Assembly: GCA_025024175.1 (NCBI GenBank) | Contig: QCXZ01000138.1 | Location: forward strand, 46,099,092 to 46,163,091 | DNA: 64,000 bases | Reading direction: 5' to 3' | DNA from: Rhyzopertha dominica | Taxonomy: Eukaryota > Arthropoda > Insecta > Coleoptera > Bostrichidae | Shown: positions 38,401 through 49,185 of the stretch, piece by piece | Position numbering within the stretch: the first letter of the stretch is position 1 | Layout: every line of letters begins with the position of its first letter | Notes under the pieces: model-generated | Database searches by the model: none | What the model was told of the DNA's origin: nothing | The model's input: only the letters and a program-made list of their open reading frames with translations | Translations under genes and position numbers: made by a program

Positions 38401-41400
38401 ATTTACGGAAAACTTACATTTGATCCAGTATCCCATAGCTCTCGGTGAGCTGCATGGTACAGGACCAAAATTTCCTGTCATTATAGTTCAGTAAAGTCAA
38501 AAAATAGCACCATTCGAACACTAAACTAGGAAAAAAGTTTGTTAGCTGTAGAAAACTTGAATTGGCCGACTCTAAAGAAATTCTGTCATCCATCTGCCCA
38601 TCAATCAAATTTATGGCTGTTTTAGCCATTTTACAATGACTACCTGAAAACTCGAAAAGTCAAGAATACGTTCTTAATTAGTTTTCTTGTACTAACCTGA
38701 TTCAAAAATGTGAATGCAGTACATCAAAAATATCGAGAAGGCTTCTACTAGATAATCTTGCTCCTCATTTTTCGCAATAGAGACACATCTGGCTGCTATG
38801 AGATCTATCACACGAAACAAGTATTTTACAAAGATAATCTCAGGAGGTATCTTTTCCAAATAGTTGACGGAGTTTGACACATTGAGCGGATCTGTATTCA
38901 CTCTAACTCCATTCAGTATGCATCCAGGTGCAAACCAACTTTGTGTCTCCAAGATTTTTAAAATCAGAGCATCCTCTTTCACTTGTGTTATGATGATGAA
39001 TGAGATTATTAATTTGCTCAGCCAACGATTAATTAATGACAAAGGATCATCATCACCAGGCAGCTCTTGGAATATAATCACCAACACGTCATTGATGGGT
39101 CTGAAAACAGCGGGGTTCAAGACAAAAATTAAATTCCTCACTGCCTTAAAGGCGGTTATATCATCAAGCCGTATCTTGTTCGTCCTCATCATTGGTAGGA
39201 ATGCTTCGACTACCTGCTGGGACCACCTCTCCCACTTTTCAGTGTTATCGGTACAAAACTTGCTGTCATTAATAACCAAAGTCACCAATTCAATAACTTC
39301 ACGATATTCTAGTAATCTCAGCAACATAGAGAGCAAGACTTCTCTTGTAGTTTCCAGCTCTTGGAAATCTGGAGTGTTGGATTTGTTCCTGATCAAAAAC
39401 ACATCTTCAACAATTGGTTCAAGGGCAGGAATACAATGGGTGATGGGTGATTGACCACTAGCCATCAACCCATCACACAGTTGAATTATTTTTGGAATAC
39501 CAATTATGCTCTTTGAATGTTGCTTGCTATAAGAGAGCTGCACCAGGAAATGGAAGATTTTTGGGACAATGTCTTGCGGAGAACTGAAAGAAACAGTAGT
39601 CAAAAATGCATAAATAGGGAAGACTTGTTTCTTACTGCATTTGTCCCTTTTCTATGAACTCGAACTGCTTAAGAACAAATCCTATAAAAATTTGTTCGGC
39701 GTCAAGTAAACAATAATTGACCTTAAGCTGCACCAGTTGACTCAAGAGTTGCAAAACATGGCATTGCAAGTTCACATTGCTAGTTACAGTGTATTGCTGA
39801 AAGTTATATGAAAGCAACAAAACCAAATTATAAACAACTGCATACCTCCAGAGATTTGATAACCATTGGTTCAAACATCCTTATATAATTTGCCAGAATT
39901 TTATCCATTGCCTTAGTAAATGTGGCAATCTTTTTGGTTTCTTTTCTATGTAAATAACCCATAATTGTATTATCACCATCAAATTCAATTTTGTTTATGT
40001 TTCTTAACAAACTGATGCATTTATTTAAGTCTGAATATGGGCACTGATAGACAATATTATAAAACCCATGCTCCTACAAATAAACCAAATTTTTTGGTTT
40101 TATTTTGACTATGATTATGGAAGTTAACTTACATTAGAATCATCACCAGCCTGTTCCTTTTGAGAAGAAATGGCCAAATTTGAAATGTTGGAAGCTAAAT
40201 TGGTACCAAACAAAGATTTTAGAAGTTGCTGAACACATTGAATTGTTGCAAGAGGTTGAAGGGAAAATGTGCACCTCAAATAACTAAGGATTTCCTCAGC
40301 ATATCTGCCAATCTCTCCCACAGAACCAATTTCCAATATTTGAGTTAGAGTCGTAAGAGTCGCATTTAAAAGATTTAGAAATTTGTCAGAGGCATCAGTA
40401 TCCAAAGTAACCTAGAAGAATTCTTTAAGAAACTTATCTTCTCGGAAATCAGATTTACCTTATAATTTGTGTAAGCAGTTTTCAACACGTCATAAATTTT
40501 CATGTAATGTGCTGAAATGGAAAAGTATCCCAAAGCGTTCGCCTTAGCAGCATCCTTCAGCTTTTCATTCTTCTCCTCTTTTTCGATCAGTTTTCCAGGA
40601 GAAATCAAACTATTTTTATCCAAATCACTCTTCCTCCTTTTGATAGGGGACAAAGTACCAGTGCCAGGGAAATTCGATAACACTGGTTTGCTCTGTGGTA
40701 AAACAGGAGGCAGTTCATCCACCACGTGATGAAAAATGTTCAGAAGCTTCACAACATGATTCAGAAGTATTTCAGAATGAGAAGCAAAGGTTTGGTCTGA
40801 CAACATTTCCCAAGATTTAGGAGCTGCCTCTAAATTTATGTCGAAAGGTTTTAGGACCTTCAAAGCAATCCCTAAAAAATGGAGATGGTAAAAGAGCAAA
40901 GCGAAATGGGGAAAGTTACCCGCGAACAGATTCCCAGATACTTTCAGCAGATTATGCTGACAAGTTAAATCATATCCAATTACAGAGCTTTCTAAGAGAC
41001 TGATGCAAAAGGAAAATAAGTCTGCTGCACTGGATATGCTGTCATCCCTTGGAGGGACAATTCCTAGCGGTGACACTAGCGAATTACTGCGTATTAGTAT
41101 GTGCTGTTTCGGCAGTTTGATGTCAGAGAAACAACTCCAGGCTTTAGAATATAATGTGGTGGGATAACAACAGGCCAAGTTTTGCAGTGTTTCTAGACAA
41201 CCAAACTGAAATTTAAACAGGTAAATTAAAATGAGCAACATGAGCGATGTCATAAACTCCATTGCATGTTCCTAACATAAAAGCTTTAGTTTTTGATATA
41301 CAAGGTGTTGGAAAAATAATAATTTTTCTATTATTCAAAGTATAGCTTTGAAAACTGTAAATTTTGGAGGAATGTTGTAGTAGATTATAATCAATAAGCT

Positions 41401-44400
41401 GGGGCGACTTGACATGTCATGTCAGTTTTTAAAACAGCATTAAGACATAAAAAAGAGCTTTTATTGCAATTCTCGATAAGGAGGCATTTTCAAGAAATTT
41501 AACAAAAAAAATATGCTTTTCTTTATGAACCTTTGTAGAGATTAATAATGAGGCCTGCCTCCATATCTAGACAGTTCATGAGGATTATTTAAATGATTTC
41601 CAATCTTTTTTAACAGCTAAAAATTTGTAAAGTTTAAAAAACAGTAATAAAACATTAAGTGTTTCTGAACCCATGTTTATGTAAACTTTTAGCCATAAAT
41701 TCATGTCAAAAGCAAATACTAAAATTTCTCACATCGACTTTTTAACCACCCTGTATAGCGATGTACATATGGCATTTCTTATGGATAGGCTAGTCTTTGT
41801 AAAGATATTAATCCATTAAAATACTAGATAACATAGAAAAAACGGCAAAAATAATATTTTAGCCAAAAGAAAGGTATCTTTAATTAATTTTATTTTATTT
41901 AAATGAACTCGTTAGTATTTATTACTTATCAATGTCAAAAAAATTACATTAGTACAGCAAATAAAAGGGGTTTATCAAATTTTTAACAAATCTGATAAAC
42001 ATTTATTTCTTTCACTCGTCTAATTAAATTCCTTTTTTTTATAGATACATAAAATGTGTATTTTTTCTATGAACTAAAAAGTGTTTTTATGATAGGAGTA
42101 AATTTAAGAAATTTGTGTCCAGTTAAAAAAAATGTGTTACATCAACAATTCCTCATTTTATGACAAAAAATATTGTTGTATTTCTGTTTTAATTCATCTT
42201 ATTTTATATTATGCATATAAACAAAAACCCACTTACCAAAAAATGTCTTGAAGTGGCTGCATACAACGAATACTTCAACTTGTTCAAAATTATCGACAAG
42301 GAATATTCGATTTTCTCTGAAATATTGTTGCCAATCTCATTGTAAGGAAAAGGCAAATTTCTAATAAAACTTCTAGTATTTGTATTAACATCCACATCAA
42401 CATCATCCAAATTAGACAAATAAAGTTTGGTAAAATGCCTGGCCTTAGCAGTTACAGTGGTATCTTCAACACAGTAGTGTTCAAAATACAAATTGGGCAC
42501 AATCCTGGAACAGAAATATGATTATTCGGAAACGTGGGTGTTTCAAACACATCTACTTGCAAAAAGCACTGGCACAGGCTGCTCGTACTCTCTGGTCATC
42601 ATCTTGGAGTAAATCAAACAAAACACTGTGAATTACTTTGTTTTGGAAGTTACAAGTACCAGAAACATGATGAATAGACACATATGGCAGTTCTGTTAGC
42701 ATTTCAATAAGTTTCACCTAAAATGTTGCATTAAATCAACAAATTATGGATACGTGTTGAAATACATACTTTAACCAACCAATAGGGATTTTTGGCAACT
42801 AATGGAAGCACTTCCAAAACGACCAAAGTGCTTAAACTGCTTTCTGAGTCCAATAAATATCTGAGGCAGTTATCTAAGGCAATTAAAGTTTGTCGTGTAC
42901 AGTTGGAAGATTCATCTTCTAAACCCTGAAAATCGTAAGATCAAAAGATAAAAAAATAATGTCAGCTTTTGGACCAAGATGAATAATTAACCTTGACGAA
43001 GAGTTTTACAAAATAATCAGGAGAGAAACAATTTTTCTGCACATATGCCATTCTTTCTATATACGAACAATATTGACCACCACTTTCCAATATAGCGGCC
43101 TTGAGAAAAGCAGCTGCCATAATTCTAACAGCACCTCGTAGCTGCGGATCCGAATGGTTTTCATACAAAAGTAAATCTGACAATGGCTGACTGTCTTCTG
43201 ACATTCTGGACGCATTTTTGTCCAAATACATGAGGAATGCTAGCGGATATAACTGGAAAATTGTGGAAAGGCACGAAAAGGCTAAGGATTTAACTGAAAC
43301 TCGAACAGTTTTATCAGAAATCATTACAGAAGGATTGCCAGAAAGCAAAAAATTTTTGGAGATAAATCTTGCACAATAAAGTAGGGGAATGCTCTTGTCT
43401 TTGAAGTCACCGATGTCTACCTCCTGGAAATGAAAAAAACATCCTAAAGCCTCAGTAACACGCTGATTAATTATAAATTTTAGTTACTTGATCTCATAAT
43501 AAAGATTATTTAAAAACAACATACATTTCCAGCAATATCCATACTGGCCGAAGTTTTCAAGTCATTATCCTGGGAACCACTTTTTTCAGAAGACGTCTCG
43601 CTTATTAAACTCTCTTTTGAACTGTTGCAAACGGGGCCTATACTAATATCACTGCAACACAAATCTTCTGAACTCTCAGGTTTTAGTAAATCTCTAGTTT
43701 TCGCAAAAGTGACGTTGCCAACAGACAATTTTGATTCGTTGATCCATTTTTCAATATCTGGTCTAATACTGTCTGTCAATTCAGATTCTAAACTGTCGTC
43801 ACCAGTCAGAGTAGTGGCTACGCTCAAAACACCTAAAAATTTTATTAATACATGCTTCAGGAGTTGTAGTTATCGTCACTTACTAGGAGAACGAATTTTA
43901 TATTTCATTGGATTGTCGAAGTAAGTTATTCGGCTGCGTGTTATACCATTGATATTCAGCAAACACGCTTTAAATTGAGGGGAGGCATTTTGCAATAAAA
44001 TATTTAACGTTTCCAAGCCTGCATTGACCACATTATGGTCAGCGTGGGTCATATAATGCAAGCATAACTCATACACCTGTAATGAAGCAATGGGATAATG
44101 TTATTTAGTATTTACAGTGCAGTTTTCATGCTAATATTTAAAAACATTAGAATTTTTAAAAATTTTTGTTGGTATTTTGATCTTTGTTAGTAAAAAAGGT
44201 TCATAAAGCAGATATTTATTATTAATTAATTAATTATTAGTGATTAAGGATAACTCCCCTAAAGGTAATAATCTTTGCCATCTGTCATGCTATAAAAATG
44301 GGTCTCTGTGGATACAGGTTCCAGGTACTTTTCTATAGAGGGACTTTACATACACTTATCAGGGGGCGCCACCTATTGGCAATCCGCAAAAACTTGAATT

Positions 44401-45660
44401 CGCTGGTAAAAACAGGAACGCTACCAAATCATTTGTTCGGTACTCTTAGTATAGTTAGGTAAGAGAAATGTACAATCAGTAATAAACAAATCACATTTAG
44501 TAATAAACAAATCTCTAAATTAAATAACAAACATACTGTAGGTTTGAAGAACTTTACCATGTATTTTCGGTGGCCATACAAACTTTATATGCTTACTAGT
44601 TATAAAAGATGTTCCTTATGTGACAAGCCATATATTTATCATTCGTAAGGTAAATAATTAGTGTTTCAAAGCCTTATGTGTTGAAACTTACCTGCAACAG
44701 TTTTTCTGCAGCAGACGGTATCTCATTCAATTCTTTCCTAACTCCAAAGCTGCCTTGGATCTCTTGATCCTTTTCTGTGTTATTTATATGTGGGAGGATA
44801 GATTTTAGACATCCTAAAGCACCCAAAATCAGAGCAGAAGTTTGAGTATCTTGCACCGGCACTAACAGATCTAAAACTCCAATTATCTTCACCAAATAAA
44901 AACACAATCTTAAACCCAACCTGCTACGTTGTTCAACGTATATGTAATGAAAACGTATGGCTTGCGACAATTCAAACAAGTTGTGAGAATACAGGCAGCC
45001 GAAGATCTTCGTATAACTGGAGAAGAGTGAGAGATGTTAGCAAAGAAAGCTTTTAGCAAAGTTTTCACATCATTATCTGTCATAAAGCAACCTAAAGCTG
45101 ACATTATCTTCGGCAAGCTGTTGGCTAGTGTTTCATGGATCTGTTCTTCGCTACGTTCTGCTACACTAACCAAACAAGGCAATAAATTCACGACGTACGG
45201 TTTGCCCTTCACAGGACGAATGTAATGGGCTAAATTTGCAAAGCGCCAAAGTGCAGCACGCAAACACCGAGCAGCACCGTTCTTTTTTATTTCCCTGTGA
45301 AGTTCAATTTCAATCTTGCTGACATTATTTGTCGACGTGGCCCTTATTACTCTGTTTAATGATTCATCCGCTATCATTCGCACATCTGCTTCTGGATCAT
45401 CGCATAACTGCAAAAGAACCTCAATTGCAAAGCCCAAAAGTTGTCCGAAATTCGAAGCTATTTTAATCGTAGGATTGGATATAGCCTCTGTGATTACATT
45501 GCAATGATGTATTCTCTCCCTTTTCCTGCAAGCAATAAGCTTTAGCAGCTTTTAACACTAATGCATGGTTTATTTACTTGGAACCAGCCTCTGTTTGGTT
45601 CAAACTGGAGAGGTTCTTTAAAGTTTCCAGGGATTTTAGTAGTTTTTCTTGGGTCGCCAT
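29472..45660 (-). CDS. HTT: Huntingtin (HEAT-repeat scaffold), full span, frame broken twice
   Basis: Large HEAT-repeat scaffold protein acting in vesicle transport and autophagy. Exons, 5' to 3': 45660-45578, 45525-44928, 44886-44692, 44076-43884, 43832-43525, 43423-42992, 42925-42770, 42717-42557, 42504-42237, 41205-40920, 40871-40459, 40411-40133, 40073-39846, 39796-39636, 39583-38697, 38643-38418, 38365-38278, 38169-37990, 37934-37228, 36192-35438, 34668-34411, 34356-34047, 33992-33795, 31192-30978, 30918-30744, 30692-30544, 30490-30222, 29819-29472. The exon sum is 8,526 nt; allowing for one base missing and one extra, about 2,841 residues (human about 3,140). Recognised by the N-terminus [15 protein letters not shown], and by ANYKV-, [25 protein letters not shown], [18 protein letters not shown] and [18 protein letters not shown] blocks that follow the vertebrate order. 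There is no glutamine or proline run after residue 17. Frameshifts lie at 37681-37685 and 30664-30668. Introns of 41 and 48 bp occur after exons 2 and 10. Confidence 0.93.
30544..30692 (-). CDS. HTT: Huntingtin exon 26 with apparent frameshift at 30664-30668
   Basis: The exon begins GLERVLI, like vertebrate GLERLLL, then runs into TAA within 18 codons. The other frame downstream ([11 protein letters not shown] ... LLLSYMYT) aligns with the vertebrate order ending CMYT. The switch maps to an A5 run (plus-strand T5, 30664-30668) with one base too many. Removing one base gives 148 nt and the phase 1 end that exon 27 requires. Confidence 0.78.
31700..33223. other. HTT: Huntingtin intron 23, left part: no gene recognised
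   Basis: The intron between exons 23 and 24 runs 31193-33794, the largest in the gene. Its left part holds AT-rich sequence with several short minus-strand ORFs (such as 32846-33061). None has recognisable motifs. The stretch 31,680-31,880 is A-rich on the plus strand, with charged short translations, and may be an old retroelement piece, but this is not supportable. Confidence 0.4.
33224..33415. mobile_element. Short element with perfect 26-bp terminal inverted repeats in huntingtin intron 23
   Basis: Bases 33224-33249 and 33390-33415 are exact reverse complements over 26 bases (starting CTAAAGTCACTAGATAG). A weaker inner inverted match (TTGCACTAAA.TGGCGG in related positions) makes the whole 192-bp unit foldable. 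It is non-coding and fits a MITE. The perfect ends suggest recent insertion. I could not identify a clear target-site duplication. Confidence 0.75.
36312..36660 (-). other. Coding-looking island inside huntingtin intron 19
   Basis: The intron runs 36193-37227. Here the minus strand has an 83-codon ORF (36312-36563) beginning [16 protein letters not shown] and containing an acidic/Ser-Asn stretch ([17 protein letters not shown]). In a neighbouring frame just upstream there is [22 protein letters not shown]. Composition is more protein-like than the surrounding A/T tracts. It is not needed for the huntingtin frame, because exon 19 and exon 20 join cleanly without it. It could be an old exon, a retrocopy fragment or a transposon gene. 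Family not recognised. Confidence 0.3.
37228..37934 (-). CDS. HTT: Huntingtin exon 19 with apparent frameshift at 37681-37685
   Basis: The frame entering from 37934 reads through an [11 protein letters not shown] block similar to vertebrate AQLPMEELNRI, then meets TGA directly after an A5 run (plus-strand T5 at 37681-37685). The neighbouring frame continues at once with [16 protein letters not shown] and stays open to the donor at 37227. The exon is 707 nt, and one more base would make it 708, in agreement with phase 0 at both borders. One A is probably missing in the run. Confidence 0.8.
41300..41755. mobile_element. MITE-like element in huntingtin intron 9
   Basis: About 456 bp with imperfect terminal inverted repeats, TACAAGGTGTTGGAAAAA on the left and TACAGGGTGGTTAAAAAG on the right (complement), both starting with TA. 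The interior is AT-rich with no coding capacity. End sequences resemble those of the Tc1/mariner-like element at 17871-19136 (CAGGGTG core), so it may be a non-autonomous relative. Confidence 0.6.
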
Positions 45661-45792
45661 CGTGACTGAATATTAGGAATTTTATGTGAAGACGTAAAAC
45701 ATGTTTATGATCAATTTAGATGTGGAAAATAACACTTGGAATTTTATGTAAAAACCATTTCTTGCAGATAATTTACGTACACAGACAAATAT

Positions 45793-45800
45793 CACGTGAC
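45793..45800. promoter_or_regulatory. HTT: CACGTG E-box upstream of huntingtin start
   Basis: The palindrome CACGTG (45793-45798) lies 133 bases upstream of the huntingtin ATG. In the huntingtin direction it reads GTCACGTGAT, the extended form bound by bHLH-zip factors of the USF/MITF/TFEB group. Function here is inferred from motif and position only. Confidence 0.45.
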
Positions 45801-46219
45801 CTACTGTCAGTGTCAACATATTAACGTCATATGTCACGTTTTATGTCATTCTCGACATAAAGACACCGAGGTTGCCACATATAATAGTATATTGTTTAAA
45901 ATATATATATGGGTGTTAAAAAAGTGTGTATGGACCGAAATAAACAAAAAAGTCGAATCAGCATGGATCTGCGAAATAAGAATTTCTTAAATATGCAAGA
46001 TTGGTATTTTCTTACTCCTTGGAACAGAAGAAGGAATTCTAACACGAATAGAGCATAATCTAGGGACGAGTATGAGGAAAATATTATTATCACAAAAGCT
46101 CGTGGCGAAATTAAACCTATTTTTTTAAATCAGTTTTAACGTTATTTATCCAGAATTTAAAAAACTAAGACAAAAGTAGCTATTTTAATGCCTCCTGCCT
46201 GTCTTCATGGGTCTTTATT

Positions 46220-46325
46220 GGGGAAGGGGGTTCTAACCAGGAACTCCGTGGCCACGCCACTGGTATTCCCTGCAAAATCGCCTGATTTAAACCCTCTAGA
46301 TTTCTGTCAACAAATTATAATTAAA
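46220..46325 (+). mobile_element. Tc1/mariner transposase fragment
   Basis: The plus strand encodes VFPAKSPDLNPLDF, a match to the SPDLNPxDF block found near the end of Tc1/mariner-type transposases. Only some 100 bases are recognisable. The surrounding sequence has no open frame, so it is a remnant in the huntingtin-nemo spacer. Confidence 0.6.
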
Positions 46326-47092
46326 ATGTTAATAGTCCTCGTATACCATACCCAAGGGTACAATGTTATTTTACAAAGTAATAGTAGACCTGCAAATCCC
46401 ATTTATTTTGAGTTGCTTTCGTCCTTTATTCTATTTATATATTTGTTTTAGCTTTAAATATAGTATTTAGTGTTGCGTGTCTGAAACACTATTTATATTT
46501 TTCATACCGTTGTTAAATAATTCAAAATAATTGCAGAGCTTTGGCAACACGGCTTCGAGTAGTTCAAAATTTAGCCGTAAGGTGGCGAAAACGACGTTTT
46601 ACCGCCTCGATTGAATTATAATTTGAAACAACTGTTGGAGATAAATACATGAAACACTAAAGATGCATCTGAAAAGTACACAGAAAGCGGTTCTTTGTTA
46701 AAAACAAGATTAATTCCGACTTATTTCGAGGAAATCTCCGTTTGTCCGCGACCGTCAATAGTTTATCAGCTGTTTTATGCGAGCGTACACGCATGCTCGT
46801 CCGCAACCGGCCATGTTGGCTTCGCTTCAGCCTTCAGCGCCTCAGTCAGTCACCAAAACTGGGTAGTGTTGGTGTCGCCTCTTCGTCCGGACCTTCTTTC
46901 ATTTTAAATCCCATCCGCGACCGTATTTCTTCTTCCGTCGTGACACCCAGCACGCAAAAACGCAAGGGAGCCGTCCTGCCTTCTTGATGGAATAAACCGA
47001 CATCGAAGTCGTCGCGGGAGGGTGCGAAAGCGGTCGTGTGATGTGTGTGCGTTTGCTGTGATACAAAAGATCGCGAACTGGTGCAGTATTTA

Positions 47093-47310
47093 ATGGCGGT
47101 GGTCGGCCCCAGCCGCCACTCGAGGGTGTCGATGTCCGTTTCGATGAGTGTGATGCAGGGAGCGCCGGGGCCCACGCCAGGGGCGCAGCAGGGGGGCCTC
47201 CACGCCGCCCAGCCCTACTATCACCCCCAGCACGCTGCGGCCCCGGCTCACACGCAAGAACAAGTCCAACCGGACAGGCCCATCGGATACGGAGCCTTCG
47301 GAGTTGTTTG
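47093..47310 (+). CDS. nmo: Nemo / Nemo-like kinase, first coding exon (partial gene)
   Basis: Proline-directed Ser/Thr kinase of the NLK branch of the CMGC group, acting in Wnt and other developmental signalling. The exon encodes 72 codons plus two bases: MAVVGPSRHSRVSMSVSMSV, then a Gly/Pro/Ala/His/Gln-rich leader, then VQPDRPIGYGAFGVVW, which matches the start of the NLK kinase domain including the glycine loop GxGxFGxV. The exon ends at 47310 before GTAAGTCG, splitting the Trp codon (TG|G). The 47093 ATG is the first in frame; upstream only GTG and other non-ATG codons occur. I found no exon starting with the expected next block in the remaining 16.7 kb, so the rest lies beyond the window. 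Confidence 0.9.
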
Positions 47311-48299
47311 GTAAGTCGATGGGATGGATTCTTTATCTCTCGTTTTGGAATGGTGCGTGTTTTTTGTTGTCCCGGCCGCGGAGGGGCCGAGGATCGGCTT
47401 GAAGTCGCGGGGGGTTGTTGCGGCGGGGGTGCCCCAAGGATGCGCGTCGGGGCCGCTGTTGCTGGTGCCTTGTGGATGTAACGGAAACACGGAGATGTTA
47501 GGTCAAGGAAAAACGCCAGCTACAATGCGTTCCACTGTTATTTATCGCGGTGTTTACGTTTATGAAAAGATGATGACCAGTATTGACGTCTATAGGTACT
47601 GGGAGAATGATAAACCCAGTTTAACGTAGCAATATCGTTAGTATTGTACTAAAATAAAGAAAGAATTGTTGAGAAATAGTATTGTCAATCGTTGTGGATT
47701 TGTAGACTAATTTTTTAGTCCATTCTAAAGATTTGGGAAACAAAACAAGCATATAAAGTAGCAATGTACATAGTATTTTATACCAGAAGCTCTGCTAAAG
47801 GAGATTATGCTTCCTCATGACAAAGTTTTATATAGTGTGCTACTTAAAATGATATTTTGTTTACATGCATTCAACAGGTCAAAGTGACTAAAGTGATAGT
47901 TTTTAACTGGTAGACTGGAATAATAAAGTTCAAAGAAACTGCGTTTCAGTGTTATCATCCGTTTTGTTATATTAAAAAAGGGGGGAAATAGTTTATCTCT
48001 ATCTTGTGATTGGTAGGTAGTTATAAAATATTTAACATGGAAGTTGTTAGCTTCAATAAAACAAAATCAACCTCAAATAATACATTACCTATGAATGACG
48101 AACATATAAATGAAAATGATTGGTTTATTTTAGTTTGTACTGGTTACTTCATACTAAAAGGAATTATTACGACTTGTACTTAGGCAGTTTACAAAGAAAT
48201 CTATCTAGCCATAAAACAAAAGACGGGCGATGACATATTTGTGGGGCATTATTGAGTTTACAGAGTAAATTAAATGCAAATCATATCATTTATTACAGT
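47311..48299 (+). other. nmo: Start of nemo intron 1; nothing recognised
   Basis: The first 250 bases after the donor remain GC/CpG-rich (continuation of the promoter-proximal island), and a 101-codon ORF there (47324-47629) is an artefact of that composition. From 47,640 on it is AT-rich DNA without motifs. Confidence 0.5.
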
Positions 48300-48329
48300 T
48301 TAGCAAAGAATTTTGTGTTGGAAAACGAT

Positions 48330-49185
48330 CACAGGTGGTGTGATAAATTTTTTAACAAAAGAATGCGTAGGTCCTAAAGTTATAACTGAGCGAACGGGGC
48401 TGTATATGGGCAAGATGCGCAAAATTATTTTAAAATTAAATTTTGGTGGATGAGATTCTTGATCTCGGACTTGATACAGGATAATCCAAAATCCGATCGA
48501 CCACTTGAAACAAGACCTACAGAAGACATTATTGGTGCTACAAGAGTGTGCTATTGCCAAAGAATTGTGAAAAAAGTGTTGCAATTTTTTAAATGTTGAT
48601 TTCGGCATAAAAAAGGGACTTAATAGACAAGAAAGAAATTGCACAAGAAAATTTGACCGCTTTACAAGATGACAGCGACTGTTTCTCGAAAATTGTGACT
48701 AGAGATGAGATGTGAATTTATTATAGCTGGGGCCCGCGTACCAAAAGAGAATTCATACAGTTGGTTCGCCCAAAACTGCGGAGACACAATCATCAAGGAA
48801 AAAGTGATGGCAACGATCTTTTGGAATACTGAAGGTATATGCCGAGAGCGTGTAAAATTAATGCAATTTACGCTATTTATAATTTAACACTGGCGTTAGG
48901 ATAAAAACGTCCGATTTTAACAAACAAAGAAAAAGTTCACGATAATTGCTCGGTTCACAAAACTGGTAAACTTAAGACATTATCAGAGACTAGACCTTTA
49001 CAGAACTATACCATCTATCTTATAGCTCTGATTTAGCACCTAGTTCTTCTTATTCAAAAATATGAAAAGTTTATAGTGTATACTGTTGACTATTATTGTG
49101 CAAACTTCCATAAGTTAACACAGTTTAAGAAATGCTGGAAGAAAAGCGTTAGCGCAAAGAGAAGTTGTATTGCAAAATAAAATAT
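48330..49185 (+). mobile_element. Decayed mariner transposase in nemo intron 1
   Basis: Across shifted frames the plus strand shows KVMATIFWNTEGI (mariner KVMxTVFWDxxGI around the second catalytic Asp), upstream ETRPTEDIIGATR and KRIHTVGSPKTAE blocks, and downstream LIALI-APSSSY near the SPDLAPSDY position. There are many stops and frameshifts, and the third catalytic region is poor, so it is inactive. Inverted terminal repeats were not found by eye. Confidence 0.65.

Larger units (their letters stand above)
45661..47092. promoter_or_regulatory. Divergent spacer between huntingtin and nemo, with nemo 5' UTR
   Basis: The two genes start head-to-head with 1.4 kb between ATGs. The half next to huntingtin is AT-rich and includes a short transposase scrap (46,230-46,320). 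From about 46,690 to 47,092 the sequence becomes clearly richer in GC and CpG, as expected for the nemo promoter and 5' UTR. No TATA box was seen near nemo. Confidence 0.55.

Noticed and set aside
38864..39454. 196-codon plus-strand ORF opposite huntingtin exon 15
   Set aside because: It is antisense to a well-conserved exon and has no recognisable domain; an antisense shadow of coding sequence.
47045..47092. Extended nemo N-terminus starting upstream of 47093
   Set aside because: The open frame upstream begins at GTG, not ATG, and contains no similarity; 47093 is the first ATG in frame.
47324..47629. 101-codon ORF directly after nemo exon 1 as an alternative coding exon
   Set aside because: It starts past a strong donor, has no kinase similarity, and the GC-rich composition explains the open frame.
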